From positions 310,001 through 374,000 of the forward strand of contig NZ_CP053351.1 in the NCBI RefSeq assembly GCF_013394655.1: a DNA stretch of 64,000 bases. The letters are read 5' to 3'. The notes under the pieces are model-generated. The model searched no databases. It saw only the letters and a program-made list of their open reading frames with translations, and was not told the origin of the DNA. A program made the translations under genes and the position numbers. Position 1 is the stretch's first letter, and the number at the start of each line of letters is the position of its first letter. Shown in pieces: positions 35,774 through 43,722 of the stretch. This DNA comes from Winogradskyella schleiferi. Its GTDB lineage: Bacteria; Bacteroidota; Bacteroidia; Flavobacteriales; Flavobacteriaceae.

Positions 35774-36259
35774 ATGAAAACGGGTATAATTATAATTTTT
35801 CACAATAACGAAAATGAAATGGACACTACTTTTTTTATTGAACAAATCAGCCAAACTTCAAATTTAGAATTCTGTCTAGTTAACAATGATAGCAGAGACA
35901 ATACTTACGAGTTATTACAGGATGTAAAAGAAGAGTGTAATAATGTCTCTATAGTTAATGTGAGAAAATTTAAATCAGATATGGCTGCGGTAAAAGCAGG
36001 TGCGAGATTTATGTTTAGTGAATTTGATTTAAAGCATTTAGGTTATGTTTCTGTAAACATGTTAAACATCAAGGACCATGGATTAAATGATTTAATGGAG
36101 CTAATTTCTGAAAATCAAAGCGCTATATCAAATTTTGAAAACAAGAAATTAAAAAAGAAGCAAACCTTGTTTCAGAGTATATTCTCCATACTAGATTTTT
36201 TAAAAAAAATAGTAGAGGATAATCATTTTATAAATCTTCAATTTCAAAAGAATCTTTAA
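35774..36259 (+). CDS. Degenerate GT2-like protein, probably non-catalytic
   Basis: A 161-residue protein resembling only the N-terminal half of a GT2 domain: TGIIIIFHNNENEMD, FCLVNNDSRDNTYELLQD, and a MAAVKAGARFMFS helix. Where the metal-binding DxD should be, the strand reads GYVSVNMLN, so donor binding as in active enzymes is not expected. A basic helical tail follows. It lies 27 bp after the receiver-GT2 gene and 11 bp before manA. It may regulate or scaffold the active partner, or be a decaying copy. Confidence 0.6.
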   Translation: MKTGIIIIFHNNENEMDTTFFIEQISQTSNLEFCLVNNDSRDNTYELLQDVKEECNNVSIVNVRKFKSDMAAVKAGARFMFSEFDLKHLGYVSVNMLNIKDHGLNDLMELISENQSAISNFENKKLKKKQTLFQSIFSILDFLKKIVEDNHFINLQFQKNL

Positions 36260-36270
36260 ATAAAAAAATC

Positions 36271-37272
36271 ATGCAAGCATATCCAATAAAATTTACACCG
36301 ATACTAAAGGAAAAGATTTGGGGAGGAGAAAAACTTTCTGAAATTTTAAATAAAAAAACAGATTTAAAAAACGTTGGTGAAAGTTGGGAAATATCTGGAG
36401 TTCAAGATAATATTTCAACAGTTGCAAATGGAGTTTATAAAGGTAAATCGTTAAATGATTTAATAAAAATTCACAAAAGCAAGTTTTTAGGAAAACAGAA
36501 TATTGATGTTTTTGGAGAAAATTTCCCACTATTAATTAAGTTTTTAGATGCTAAAACTAATTTATCGGTACAGGTTCATCCCGATGATGAAATGGCAAAA
36601 GCACAACATAATTCTTTTGGTAAAACTGAAATGTGGTACATCATGAATAGTGATGAAGATGCTGAAATTGTTTTGGGTTTAAAAGATAACAATATGGATA
36701 AATCTGTATTAGGAGATATAAATGCTTCAAACGTAGAACACATTTTTAATACTGAAAAAGTAAAACAAGGCGATAGTTATTTTATTCCTGCTGGAAAAAT
36801 TCATGCGATTGGCGCTGGTGTTTTGGCTGCCGAAATTCAACAAACAAGCGATATCACTTATCGAGTTTATGATTGGGATAGAACTGATGATCATGGTCAA
36901 CAAAGAGAATTACATACCGAATTAGCCATTACAGCTACAAAAACGTTTCCTTCTACTGGAAAGAGTAATTATACTTTAGAACAAGAAAAAGCTTGCAAAC
37001 TAGTAGATTGCGATTTTTTTACCACTAATATTTTTGAGGTAAAAGGTTTTCAGAAAAGAACTATTAAAACGATAGATTCATTCATAATTTATATGTGTGT
37101 AGAAGGCAAGGCAGAAATAACGGTTAATCAAAATTCAGAATTTGTAGCTATGGGTGAAACTGTTTTAATTCCTGCTAATAGTGACGATGTTATTTTTAAT
37201 AGCCAAGGTTCTAAACTGCTAGAAGTTTATATAGATTCTAGAAATTCTGAATCAAAAAAAATGGCGTCATAA
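36271..37272 (+). CDS. manA: Mannose-6-phosphate isomerase, class I
   Basis: A 333-residue zinc enzyme interconverting fructose-6-P and mannose-6-P. Ligand motifs are visible: SVQVHPDDEMA (Gln and His), KTEMWYIM (Glu) and GKIHAIGAG (His). The early KEKIWGGEKLSE block is typical of bacterial short ManA. It lies 11 bp after the pseudo-GT2 gene, in the same operon as the receiver-GT2 enzyme. This suggests that GDP-mannose or a mannose-containing polymer is supplied here. Confidence 0.93.
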   Translation: MQAYPIKFTPILKEKIWGGEKLSEILNKKTDLKNVGESWEISGVQDNISTVANGVYKGKSLNDLIKIHKSKFLGKQNIDVFGENFPLLIKFLDAKTNLSVQVHPDDEMAKAQHNSFGKTEMWYIMNSDEDAEIVLGLKDNNMDKSVLGDINASNVEHIFNTEKVKQGDSYFIPAGKIHAIGAGVLAAEIQQTSDITYRVYDWDRTDDHGQQRELHTELAITATKTFPSTGKSNYTLEQEKACKLVDCDFFTTNIFEVKGFQKRTIKTIDSFIIYMCVEGKAEITVNQNSEFVAMGETVLIPANSDDVIFNSQGSKLLEVYIDSRNSESKKMAS

Positions 37273-37333
37273 TTCCCATCGTGTTCTATTAATAACCGAC
37301 CCAATTATTATATTTGCGGATATAATCAATTTT

Positions 37334-37909
37334 ATGAGTTTAGAGAGAACACTTCAGCAAAGAAGCAATAATAAATGTGAGCTTTGTGGTAATGATGAAA
37401 AATTATCAATATACACAGTTTCAGATATAAAGGAGAATGGAGAAAAAACGGCTTTGTATGCCTGTTCAACCTGTTCTGAGCAAATGGAAGATTCAGAAAA
37501 GATAGATGCAAACCATTGGCGATGTCTTAACGATAGTATGTGGAGCGAGCACGAAGCCGTAAAAATCATGGCATGGCGAATGCTTAATAGAATTAAGGCA
37601 GATTGGACACAAGATCTTTTGGCTATGATGTATATGGAAGAAGAGACCTTAGAATTGGCAAAAGCTTCTGGTGATGGTGAAGATGACGAAAACAAACTTG
37701 TACATAGAGATGTAAATGGCGTCATTTTGGAGCATGGAGACTCTGTGGTTTTAATAAAGGATTTAAAAGTAAAAGGCTCTAGTATGGTAGCCAAACAAGG
37801 CACAGCAGTTAGAAATATTAGATTAGACCATGAAAATGAAACGTATATTGAAGGAAAAGTTGATGGCCAATTAATAGTGATCATTACAGAGTATGTAAAG
37901 AAAACCTAA
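37334..37909 (+). CDS. PhnA/YjdM-like zinc-ribbon protein
   Basis: A 191-residue protein with an N-terminal zinc ribbon (CELCGNDE, then CSTCSEQ) and the C-terminal PhnA domain (RDVNGVILEHGDSVVLIKDL, GTAVRNIRL). Despite the old name, the family has no proven role in phosphonate use. It has its own promoter: a -7 box TATATTTG at 37309-37316. The stop overlaps a convergent tiny gene by 4 bp. It looks unrelated to the polysaccharide locus. Confidence 0.85.
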   Translation: MSLERTLQQRSNNKCELCGNDEKLSIYTVSDIKENGEKTALYACSTCSEQMEDSEKIDANHWRCLNDSMWSEHEAVKIMAWRMLNRIKADWTQDLLAMMYMEEETLELAKASGDGEDDENKLVHRDVNGVILEHGDSVVLIKDLKVKGSSMVAKQGTAVRNIRLDHENETYIEGKVDGQLIVIITEYVKKT

Positions 37910-38046
37910 TCGGAATCTTTTTTATTGAAAAAATCAAAACTTAACGGAATTAGGAACATCATAAATAAGTACTGGCCTGTTACCAAACCGTAAATTGTTA
38001 TGCCGGCCAATAGAACCATTAGTATTATCTTGTACTTATATTTCAT
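37906..38046 (-). CDS. Tiny membrane protein, 46 aa
   Basis: The ATG at 38046 on the minus strand opens 46 codons. A basic start (MKYKYK) leads into a single hydrophobic region (IILMVLLAGITIYGLVTG, then YLFMMFLIPLSF) and an acidic/basic tail NKKDSD. The sharply bounded hydrophobic core, charged ends and 4-bp tail overlap with the PhnA-like gene suggest a real small membrane protein. Function unknown. Confidence 0.5.
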   Translation of the reverse strand: MKYKYKIILMVLLAGITIYGLVTGQYLFMMFLIPLSFDFFNKKDSD

Positions 38047-38555
38047 CTTGCAAAAATAAAAATTTTGATCTGTGTTACAAATTAGGCCAATTTGCGAAAA
38101 CTGTAACTAGCCATTGCTCTATAATTCAACCGAAGCAATGATTTGCACTTTCGGATGCACCTAATGCTCTAATTGTGTGTCACTATTGAAATATCCTTGC
38201 CCAAATTATAAAAGCGGATTTGAAAAACGACCAATAAATCCCTCACATCTTTTAGAAAAGTGCCTAGTTTCAAGAATTATAGTGCACCATCCAGTAGATA
38301 TCAAAACACATCTTCAAAAGCTTGATTCTGAATAGTTTTACAGTTATTTTTCCTACATTTCATCAATTTTAAAACCTGTTGTTTATCGAAAAAATAAACA
38401 GTCCATTTCAAATAATCCACTCAAATTTACGGTTTGTCGATTTTATAAGAATGCTTGATTGATAAATCCGATATTGAGGTCATCCCTCTAAATAATAGTA
38501 TAATAATTACTGATTAATAGCCCAAATTAGTATGAACGCTTAAACTTTATTTATT
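38047..38555. other. Intergenic region, no confident gene
   Basis: About 510 bp. An open stretch near 38168-38335 reads CSNCVSLLKYPCPNYKSG and onward but lacks a start codon and is preceded by a stop, so I do not call it. Weak operator-like elements (CATCAATTT 38361, TATCGAAAA 38384, TGTCGATTT 38435) lie before the STAS gene but break the 21-bp/35-bp geometry. Confidence 0.4.
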
Positions 38556-38879
38556 ATGGATTTACAAATTACAAATTACAACAATCGTTATCAGATTAAA
38601 GGGACATTAAACAAAATGAACCTTAAAACTTTCAATTCGCATTTTGCGAACATTTTTGATAAGCTAGATGATATTCTAGTGGATATTGAACAGGTAAAGA
38701 GTATTGATAGAGCTGGTGTAATGGCTTTAGCTAAACTCCATAATGAATCCATCACAAAATCAAAAAAACTATCGATCATAGGTTTGGGTTGCAAAGAACT
38801 TTATCAGCATTTTAAGTCTGAAGAGGTAAAAGCGCCAAAGCAAACTATGATTGCAACTAATACTATTGTAGCCGCTTAA
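38556..38879 (+). CDS. STAS-domain protein, paralogue of the one at 25668
   Basis: A 107-residue STAS domain (ILVDIEQVKSIDRAGVMALAK). As in the copy at 25668, the phosphorylatable Ser is missing: the loop is IDRAGV with Ala. The shared FQSHF/FNSHF and LGCKELY/TGCKDTY segments show recent common origin. A C-terminal extension of about 15 residues is unique. It stands alone at the end of the polysaccharide locus. The paired copies bracket that locus. Partner proteins are not evident. Confidence 0.82.
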   Translation: MDLQITNYNNRYQIKGTLNKMNLKTFNSHFANIFDKLDDILVDIEQVKSIDRAGVMALAKLHNESITKSKKLSIIGLGCKELYQHFKSEEVKAPKQTMIATNTIVAA

Positions 38880-39086
38880 CCCAAAGCAATTCTACCAAAT
38901 AATTTTGATAAAGTGTTTCCCAGGCATTTGTGGTGATAGATGGATGTTTCGGATACACTTTGTTTTTTAGGGCAACTCTAATTGGACTTAATCACAAAGT
39001 GATTTATTCAAATAAGTTAGTTGAACTAATCCCGTTTTTACAACGAGATCTTACTTTTAGAATTATCCCGTTTTTCAGTTTCAACT

Positions 39087-39530
39087 TCAACAAGACATAT
39101 CAGCGACAATTTTCCATTCGCCATTTATCTTTTTAAAGATAATCATGAAAACTCCATTGGCATCTCCAATCGAGCGTTTGAGATGATATTCTCCCATAAC
39201 CCAATAATTATTTCCTTCAATTTTGGATATATCGTTAATTATAAATTTCAGTGTCCCACTTTCTGCTTTTGTGGGATAGCCTTTTTTATAATTCGCTAAC
39301 GTTTTTTCCCAACCTTTGGTAAGTTCACTGCTTCCATAGAATTTTAGTGCATCACTTTCCCAGTAGCCTTGCATAAAGTCTTCTAAATCGTGATTATTCC
39401 ATGCGATTTCTTGGTCGTTCATTACTTTTTGAATGGCCATTTTAGCAGTTTCAAATGTGTCCTCTTGCGTATTTTGATGAGACCCACAGCTAAATAATAG
39501 AATGATGAAAGTGAAGTAAATTATTTTCAT
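39087..39530 (-). CDS. DUF4440/SnoaL-like lipoprotein
   Basis: A 147-residue lipoprotein (lipobox LLFSC at about residue 15) with an NTF2-like domain: QEIAWNNHDLEDFMQGYWESDA at the start and NGEWKIVADMSC at the end. The family comprises small cone-shaped pockets, sometimes enzymes, usually of unknown substrate. It is monocistronic. A palindromic repeat lies upstream at 39593. Confidence 0.8.
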   Translation of the reverse strand: MKIIYFTFIILLFSCGSHQNTQEDTFETAKMAIQKVMNDQEIAWNNHDLEDFMQGYWESDALKFYGSSELTKGWEKTLANYKKGYPTKAESGTLKFIINDISKIEGNNYWVMGEYHLKRSIGDANGVFMIIFKKINGEWKIVADMSC

Positions 39531-39592
39531 TTCAAATAGGTTTTGGTGTCCTAAAAGTAATAACTTAATTTTAAAAAAAAAGTAATTTAGTG

Positions 39593-39629
39593 TTAGACCT
39601 TTCAGGTTTTCAAAACCCGAAAGGTCTAA
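39593..39629. repeat. Palindromic dispersed repeat, AGACCTTTC family
   Basis: TTAGACCTTTC and its complement GAAAGGTCTAA flank AGGTTTTCAAAACC, making a long near-perfect hairpin. A related copy is at 57084-57121. It may also act as a bidirectional terminator between the genes at 39087 and 39635. Confidence 0.65.
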
Positions 39630-39634
39630 TGCAT

Positions 39635-40735
39635 TTAAAGCATACTTTTCTGCTTCTCCAAAAAAGCATCAGCTTGATGTTGCATCAACTCACGAGCCTT
39701 TTTGCGTTTGTAATTCATCACGTCTTCTTCGTCAGCAATTTCGGTGTAGACTTTATTGTTGATGTCATTATCGGTTTTTAGAAGCAGTTTCCGTTCTGCT
39801 ACTTTTTGCATGGTCCAAGTTTGAATAGTGGTTTCTTGGTCTTGTAATCTGTAATCGAATTCACCCTTTGGCGATAAAAGTTTCGCAATTATTGGAGAGG
39901 TTTCAATAGCCAAAAACAATAAAAAAATAAAGAATGATGGTAACCAAGGTAATGCACCTAAAGCTGTTACACGAGCCATTAAACCATCAAAATTATCTAT
40001 GATAGGTTGCGATTCGGCCACATTTGTAGAGTATGCTCCTTGAAGTGTAGCTATTTGAGTTTCTATTGCTGCAATTTTAGCTTTGTTATCGTTTTTTAAC
40101 TGTTGCAATTCGGCTAAGCCAGCATCATGTTTATCTCGTTTTTCTTTATAAACAGGTCCTTTCCCCAAGAGTTTTGTGCCTGCTGTACCTTCGGCTTCAG
40201 AAATGTATATATCGTATAAGGCATTGACTTCAGTTTCTTTTAAATCTATTTGAGATCGTAATCCTAAAATCTCACTTTCGAGTTCGGCGATTTTTGGATT
40301 AAACTGTTCTGCGATTTGATTTTGGTTGGCTAAGGTCAGTTCATTTTTTTGCTCTAATAACACCTGATTGATTTCTTTTTCAAAAATCTTAAGCTCTAAA
40401 GGTTTCGAAATCACAACAGCGATAATAACAGCTAATAAAATCCTCGGCGTAGCTTGTAGAATTTCGTCTATAACATTATCTCTTTTTTTGATGGTTGAAA
40501 CGATATATCGGTCTAAATTAAAAATTAGTAAACCCCAAATCAGTCCAAAAAATAGTGAAGAGTAGAGATTGTCAAAAACGGTATAAAGTGCATAACTTGC
40601 TGCAATGGTTGCCATAACAGCAGTAAAGAAAACGGTGGCACCAATACCTGCATATTTATTTTGTTCGCCAATAGAACAGTCGTTTAAAATGTCGGTGTCT
40701 GCGCCAGAGCAGAGGATGAAGAATTGCTTTAACAT
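39635..40735 (-). CDS. DUF4407 membrane protein
   Basis: A 366-residue protein with an N-terminal pair of helix pairs (residues 30-110, FGLIWGLLIFNLDRYIVSTI), a long coiled coil (about 120-250), and another helix (about 265-290). The start LKQFFILCSGADTDIL and the NLDRYIV motif are diagnostic of DUF4407. The function is unknown. It is monocistronic. A dispersed repeat lies just upstream. Confidence 0.85.
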   Translation of the reverse strand: MLKQFFILCSGADTDILNDCSIGEQNKYAGIGATVFFTAVMATIAASYALYTVFDNLYSSLFFGLIWGLLIFNLDRYIVSTIKKRDNVIDEILQATPRILLAVIIAVVISKPLELKIFEKEINQVLLEQKNELTLANQNQIAEQFNPKIAELESEILGLRSQIDLKETEVNALYDIYISEAEGTAGTKLLGKGPVYKEKRDKHDAGLAELQQLKNDNKAKIAAIETQIATLQGAYSTNVAESQPIIDNFDGLMARVTALGALPWLPSFFIFLLFLAIETSPIIAKLLSPKGEFDYRLQDQETTIQTWTMQKVAERKLLLKTDNDINNKVYTEIADEEDVMNYKRKKARELMQHQADAFLEKQKSML

Positions 40736-40757
40736 GATTGATTGTTTTTTGATTGAT

Positions 40758-40778
40758 CCTTCGACTACGCTCAGGATA
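40758..40778. repeat. Dispersed repeat, TGAGCGCAGTCGAAG family
   Basis: The complement of this stretch reads TATCCTGAGCGTAGTCGAAG, a common flavobacterial interspersed element. Relatives lie at 42553-42572, 42668-42686 and 60983-61003. Confidence 0.6.
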
Positions 40779-40829
40779 GATTGTCTATTAGAACGCTAAA
40801 TGATTCGTTTTGTTACACTTTGGTACTAA

Positions 40830-40856
40830 AAAAGCTTCCTTTAGAAGGAAGCTTTT
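40830..40856 (-). terminator. Intrinsic terminator of the M20 peptidase gene
   Basis: A 12-bp stem, AAAAGCTTCCTT/AAGGAAGCTTTT, with a 3-nt loop lies 25 bp after the peptidase stop on the minus strand. It is symmetric enough to act in both directions. Confidence 0.85.
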
Positions 40857-40880
40857 AACAAATTTTGTATGATTTTTTAC

Positions 40881-42272
40881 TTAATTACGCATTAATTCTG
40901 TAAAATGCTTATAAAACCAAGGAATGGTTTCAATGCCCTTAAGGTAATTCCAAATGCCAAAATGTTCATTAGGAGAGTGAATAGCGTCGCTATCTAAACC
41001 AAAGCCCATTAAAATTGTTTTGCTGTTCAGTTCTTGTTCAAAAAGCGATACAATAGGAATACTACCACCACTGCGTTGCGGAATTGGTGTTTTCCCAAAG
41101 GTTTGTTCGTAAGCTTTTGAAGCTGCCTTATAACCAACACTGTCAATAGGAGTTACATAACCTTGACCGCCATGATGAGGTGTTACTTTTACGTTTACAC
41201 CTTTTGGTGCTATACTTTCAAAATGGTTTTTGAACAATTCTGTTATCTCCTCCCAATCTTGATGAGGTACCAATCGCATAGATATTTTCGCATAAGCTTT
41301 GCTAGCAATTACGGTTTTTGCGCCTTCACCAGTGTATCCTCCCCAAATACCATTGACATCTAAGGTAGGACGAATTGAATTACGTTCGTTAGTTGTGTAA
41401 CCCTTTTCACCATAAACGGCATCGATATCCAATGATTTTTTATAAGCTTCTAGTGAAAATGGTGCTTTTGCCATTTCGGCGCGTTCAGCATCAGACAAAT
41501 TTTCAACCTTATCATAAAATCCAGGAATGGTAATATGATTGTTTTCATCATGGAGCGACGCAATCATTTTTGTCAAAACGTTGATCGGGTTTGCCACAGC
41601 GCCTCCATAAAGTCCAGAATGTAAATCTCTGTTTGGTCCTGTGACTTCAACTTCAACATAACTTAGGCCTCTAAGACCTGTTGTGATTGAAGGAACATCT
41701 TTAGCAATCATACCAGTATCTGAAATCAAAATCACATCGTTCTTTAGTTTTTCACGATTTGCTTTAACGAATTTTGAAAGATTAACGCTGCCAACTTCCT
41801 CTTCACCTTCAATCATAAATTTTACATTGCAAGGCAATTCATTATTAGAAGTCATGTATTCCATGGCTTTAACATGCATATACATTTGTCCTTTATCATC
41901 ACAAGCACCTCTAGCGAAAATAGCGCCTTCGGGATGCAACTCTGTTTTCTGAATGATGGGTTCAAAAGGAGGTGAGTTCCATAAATCTAAAGGATCTGGT
42001 GGTTGCACATCGTAATGGCCGTAAACAAGAACTGTTGGTAAATTTTTATTAATTATTTTTTCGCCATAGACTATTGGATAGCCATCGGTTTTGCATATTT
42101 CAACATGGTCACAGCCCGCTTTTTCTAGACTAATTTTAATAACGTCCGCGGTTTTTAAAACATCGCCTTTGTATGCGGAATCTGCACTTATTGAAGGGAT
42201 TTTGAGCAATTCTATAAGCTCATTTAGAAAACGATCTTTGTTGTCGTTGATGTAAGATTGAATGGATTGCAT
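40881..42272 (-). CDS. M20 family dipeptidase
   Basis: A 463-residue di-zinc peptidase. Ligand and catalytic motifs occur in order: VYGHYDVQPPDP (His, Asp), RGACDDKGQ (bridging Asp), EGEEEVGS (catalytic Glu and ligand Glu), and SPNEHFGIWN near the C terminus (last His). A lid/dimerisation domain lies at about 200-360 (SGLYGGAVANP). It cleaves dipeptides in the cytoplasm, as in carnosinase-like CNDP/PepV relatives. Exact specificity is not readable. It is monocistronic. Confidence 0.9.
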   Translation of the reverse strand: MQSIQSYINDNKDRFLNELIELLKIPSISADSAYKGDVLKTADVIKISLEKAGCDHVEICKTDGYPIVYGEKIINKNLPTVLVYGHYDVQPPDPLDLWNSPPFEPIIQKTELHPEGAIFARGACDDKGQMYMHVKAMEYMTSNNELPCNVKFMIEGEEEVGSVNLSKFVKANREKLKNDVILISDTGMIAKDVPSITTGLRGLSYVEVEVTGPNRDLHSGLYGGAVANPINVLTKMIASLHDENNHITIPGFYDKVENLSDAERAEMAKAPFSLEAYKKSLDIDAVYGEKGYTTNERNSIRPTLDVNGIWGGYTGEGAKTVIASKAYAKISMRLVPHQDWEEITELFKNHFESIAPKGVNVKVTPHHGGQGYVTPIDSVGYKAASKAYEQTFGKTPIPQRSGGSIPIVSLFEQELNSKTILMGFGLDSDAIHSPNEHFGIWNYLKGIETIPWFYKHFTELMRN

Positions 42273-42391
42273 ATATAAATTGGGTTTGTAACAAAAATAA
42301 GAAAAACATAATCGAATATTTTCTTATTTAAAACCTATTTGAATATTGAAACTATTGTTTATATTTGCATCCCAATAATTATTGGATAATT

Positions 42392-42473
42392 GCAGGCGTG
42401 GTGGAATTGGTAGACACGCTAGACTTAGGATCTAGTGCCGCGAGGTGTGAGAGTTCGAGTCTCTCCGCCTGTA
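42392..42473 (+). tRNA. tRNA-Leu (anticodon UAG)
   Basis: The 82-nt sequence folds into a tRNA with acceptor GCAGGCG/CGCCTGT, D-arm GGTAGACACG, an anticodon stem CTAGA/TCTAG with loop CTTAGGA (anticodon TAG), a long variable arm, and GTTCGAGTC in the T arm. CCA is not encoded. The long variable arm agrees with leucine. An intrinsic terminator follows 8 bp downstream. Confidence 0.95.
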
Positions 42474-42700
42474 CATCTTCAAAAAGCTGACTTTAATGAG
42501 TCGGCTTTTTTGTTTTAACTAACTTTTGAATCATGTTAGAGACGAGAAGTTTATGCTGAGCGCAGTCGAAGTAAGTCTCTCCGCCTGTACATCTTCAAAA
42601 AGCTGACTTTAATGAGTCGGCTTTTTTGTTTAACTAACTTTTAAATCATGTAAGAGACGAGAAGTTTATGCTGAGCGCAGTCGAGGTTAGTCTCTGCACC
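42458..42700. repeat. Tandem duplication including the tRNA-Leu 3' end and its terminator
   Basis: A unit of 115-116 bp starts in the T arm of the tRNA (AGTCTCTCCGCCTGTACATC), includes the terminator hairpin and a TGAGCGCAGTCGA repeat, and recurs at 42574. A third copy begins at 42689 but diverges after about 16 bp. It looks like slippage or unequal exchange, or the trace of repeated integration at a tRNA end. Confidence 0.8.
42481..42511 (+). terminator. Terminator of tRNA-Leu (duplicated downstream)
   Basis: AAAAAGCTGACT pairs with AGTCGGCTTTTT with a 6-nt loop and T tail. A second copy lies at about 42597-42627 in the tandem repeat. Confidence 0.85.
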
Positions 42701-43005
42701 TGTATGCAAAGCCCTTTAAACATAGAGGGCTTATTTATTCAAGTTCAGATTATGTGAGTACATCGATAATTTTACTGAAAATTTACAACTTATTTTAGGA
42801 CGTTATATAAAGGACAAGAACCAAAATCCCCTTAAATAATCCATTCAAGGTTTTTAATATTATGAATGCCGAAGCTGTTCAGCTTTTCAGATGTTTCAAA
42901 AAGGTTTAATAATTTCTCATTTGCTATAATCAATGAAAAGATATGATTAGAAATCCTATGTTGACTTTAGATATAAGATAATCTGGAATTTATAGCTTAA
43001 AATAA
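42701..43005. other. Intergenic region without a recognisable gene
   Basis: About 300 AT-rich bases between the tRNA repeat and the terminator of the cold-shock gene. No ORF, hairpin or operator stands out. Confidence 0.5.
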
Positions 43006-43009
43006 TGCA

Positions 43010-43041
43010 AAAAAAAACGCCCAACCATAGGTTGAGCGTTG
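43010..43041 (-). terminator. Terminator of the cold-shock gene
   Basis: On the minus strand, AACGCTCAACC pairs with GGTTGGGCGTT, followed by a long T run. It lies 20 bp after the stop codon. Confidence 0.85.
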
Positions 43042-43060
43042 AAACTTGTAAGATATATAC

Positions 43061-43252
43061 TTATAATACCTGCACATTTGCAGCTACCATTCCTTTTCTT
43101 CCTTCTTCTTCGTCGTACTCTACGTTGTCACCTTCGCGCAATTCTACGCCATTAAGGTTTGATACGTGTACGAAGATGTCTTTTCCTGTTTCTTCGTTGG
43201 TAATGAATCCAAATCCTTTTGAATCATTAAAAAATTTAACTGTTCCAGTCAT
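43061..43252 (-). CDS. Cold-shock domain protein (CspA family)
   Basis: A 63-residue single cold-shock domain. It begins [17 protein letters not shown] and carries RNP1 (KGFGFI) and RNP2 (DIFVHVS), both needed for binding single-stranded RNA and DNA. It acts as an RNA chaperone in the cytoplasm. It is slightly acidic ([10 protein letters not shown] loop). It is a monocistronic unit with its own terminator. The 190-bp upstream region may contain the long 5' UTR usual for the family. Confidence 0.95.
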   Translation of the reverse strand: MTGTVKFFNDSKGFGFITNEETGKDIFVHVSNLNGVELREGDNVEYDEEEGRKGMVAANVQVL

Positions 43253-43443
43253 TATAATATAGATAAAAATTAAAATGCAAAGATAAAATAAAATTAAAAC
43301 CCAATGATAATAAATTGTTTTATTTTGAGTTTTTCAGTTAATAATTGATATCAAATCGTTAGGTAGTAAGTGATTAAAACTGAGCGAAGTCCCATGACCA
43401 AAGGTGTTGTGGCATCTATGTGATTTGTAGGAATTTAATCGTT

Positions 43444-43707
43444 TTATTTTCTCGAATCTTGTTGGTTTTCACGCATTTTATCAAGATTTTCTTTGGTAAG
43501 CATATAATCTTTAAGATTTTTACCTTTCCATCTGTAGTAGGAAAACAATGGAAATACAATTAAAAACAAACCTAAAACCCCAAATCCAATTAGTTTTTGA
43601 CTATAATCCAAGTCTAAAAGAAATCCGCATACAATGCTAGAAATTGAAGCTAAGAAGGCGATTAAGGTAATTATTTTTAAGATTTTCATCGGGCTAAATT
43701 TATTCAA
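43444..43707 (-). CDS. Small membrane protein, 87 aa
   Basis: Two helices (about 10-30 and 37-57) followed by a basic cytoplasmic tail (YRWKGKNLKDYMLTKENLDK). No named family is recognised. The sharp hydrophobic pair and positive-inside tail look genuine. It lies 15 bp after the ClC gene on the same strand, so it is probably its operon partner. Confidence 0.7.
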   Translation of the reverse strand: MNKFSPMKILKIITLIAFLASISSIVCGFLLDLDYSQKLIGFGVLGLFLIVFPLFSYYRWKGKNLKDYMLTKENLDKMRENQQDSRK

Positions 43708-43722
43708 ATGCGAAATATGACA

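Noticed and set aside
37277..37316. Phased operator before the PhnA-like gene
   Set aside because: CATCG and AACCGA occur before a -7 box, but they are 17 bp apart, off the 21-bp phase.
38168..38335. Small Cys-rich ORF in the intergenic region
   Set aside because: No start codon or ribosome site, and a stop codon precedes it. Composition alone is not enough.
38361..38478. Possible further member of the phased-operator set before the STAS gene at 38556
   Set aside because: Half-site-like elements exist (38361, 38384, 38414, 38435), but spacing is 23 or 21 bp with poor matches and no good -7 box at 35 bp. Not counted.
42458..42700. CRISPR or integrated plasmid at tRNA-Leu
   Set aside because: Units are adjacent copies of tRNA end plus terminator. 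No spacers, integrase or foreign genes are present.
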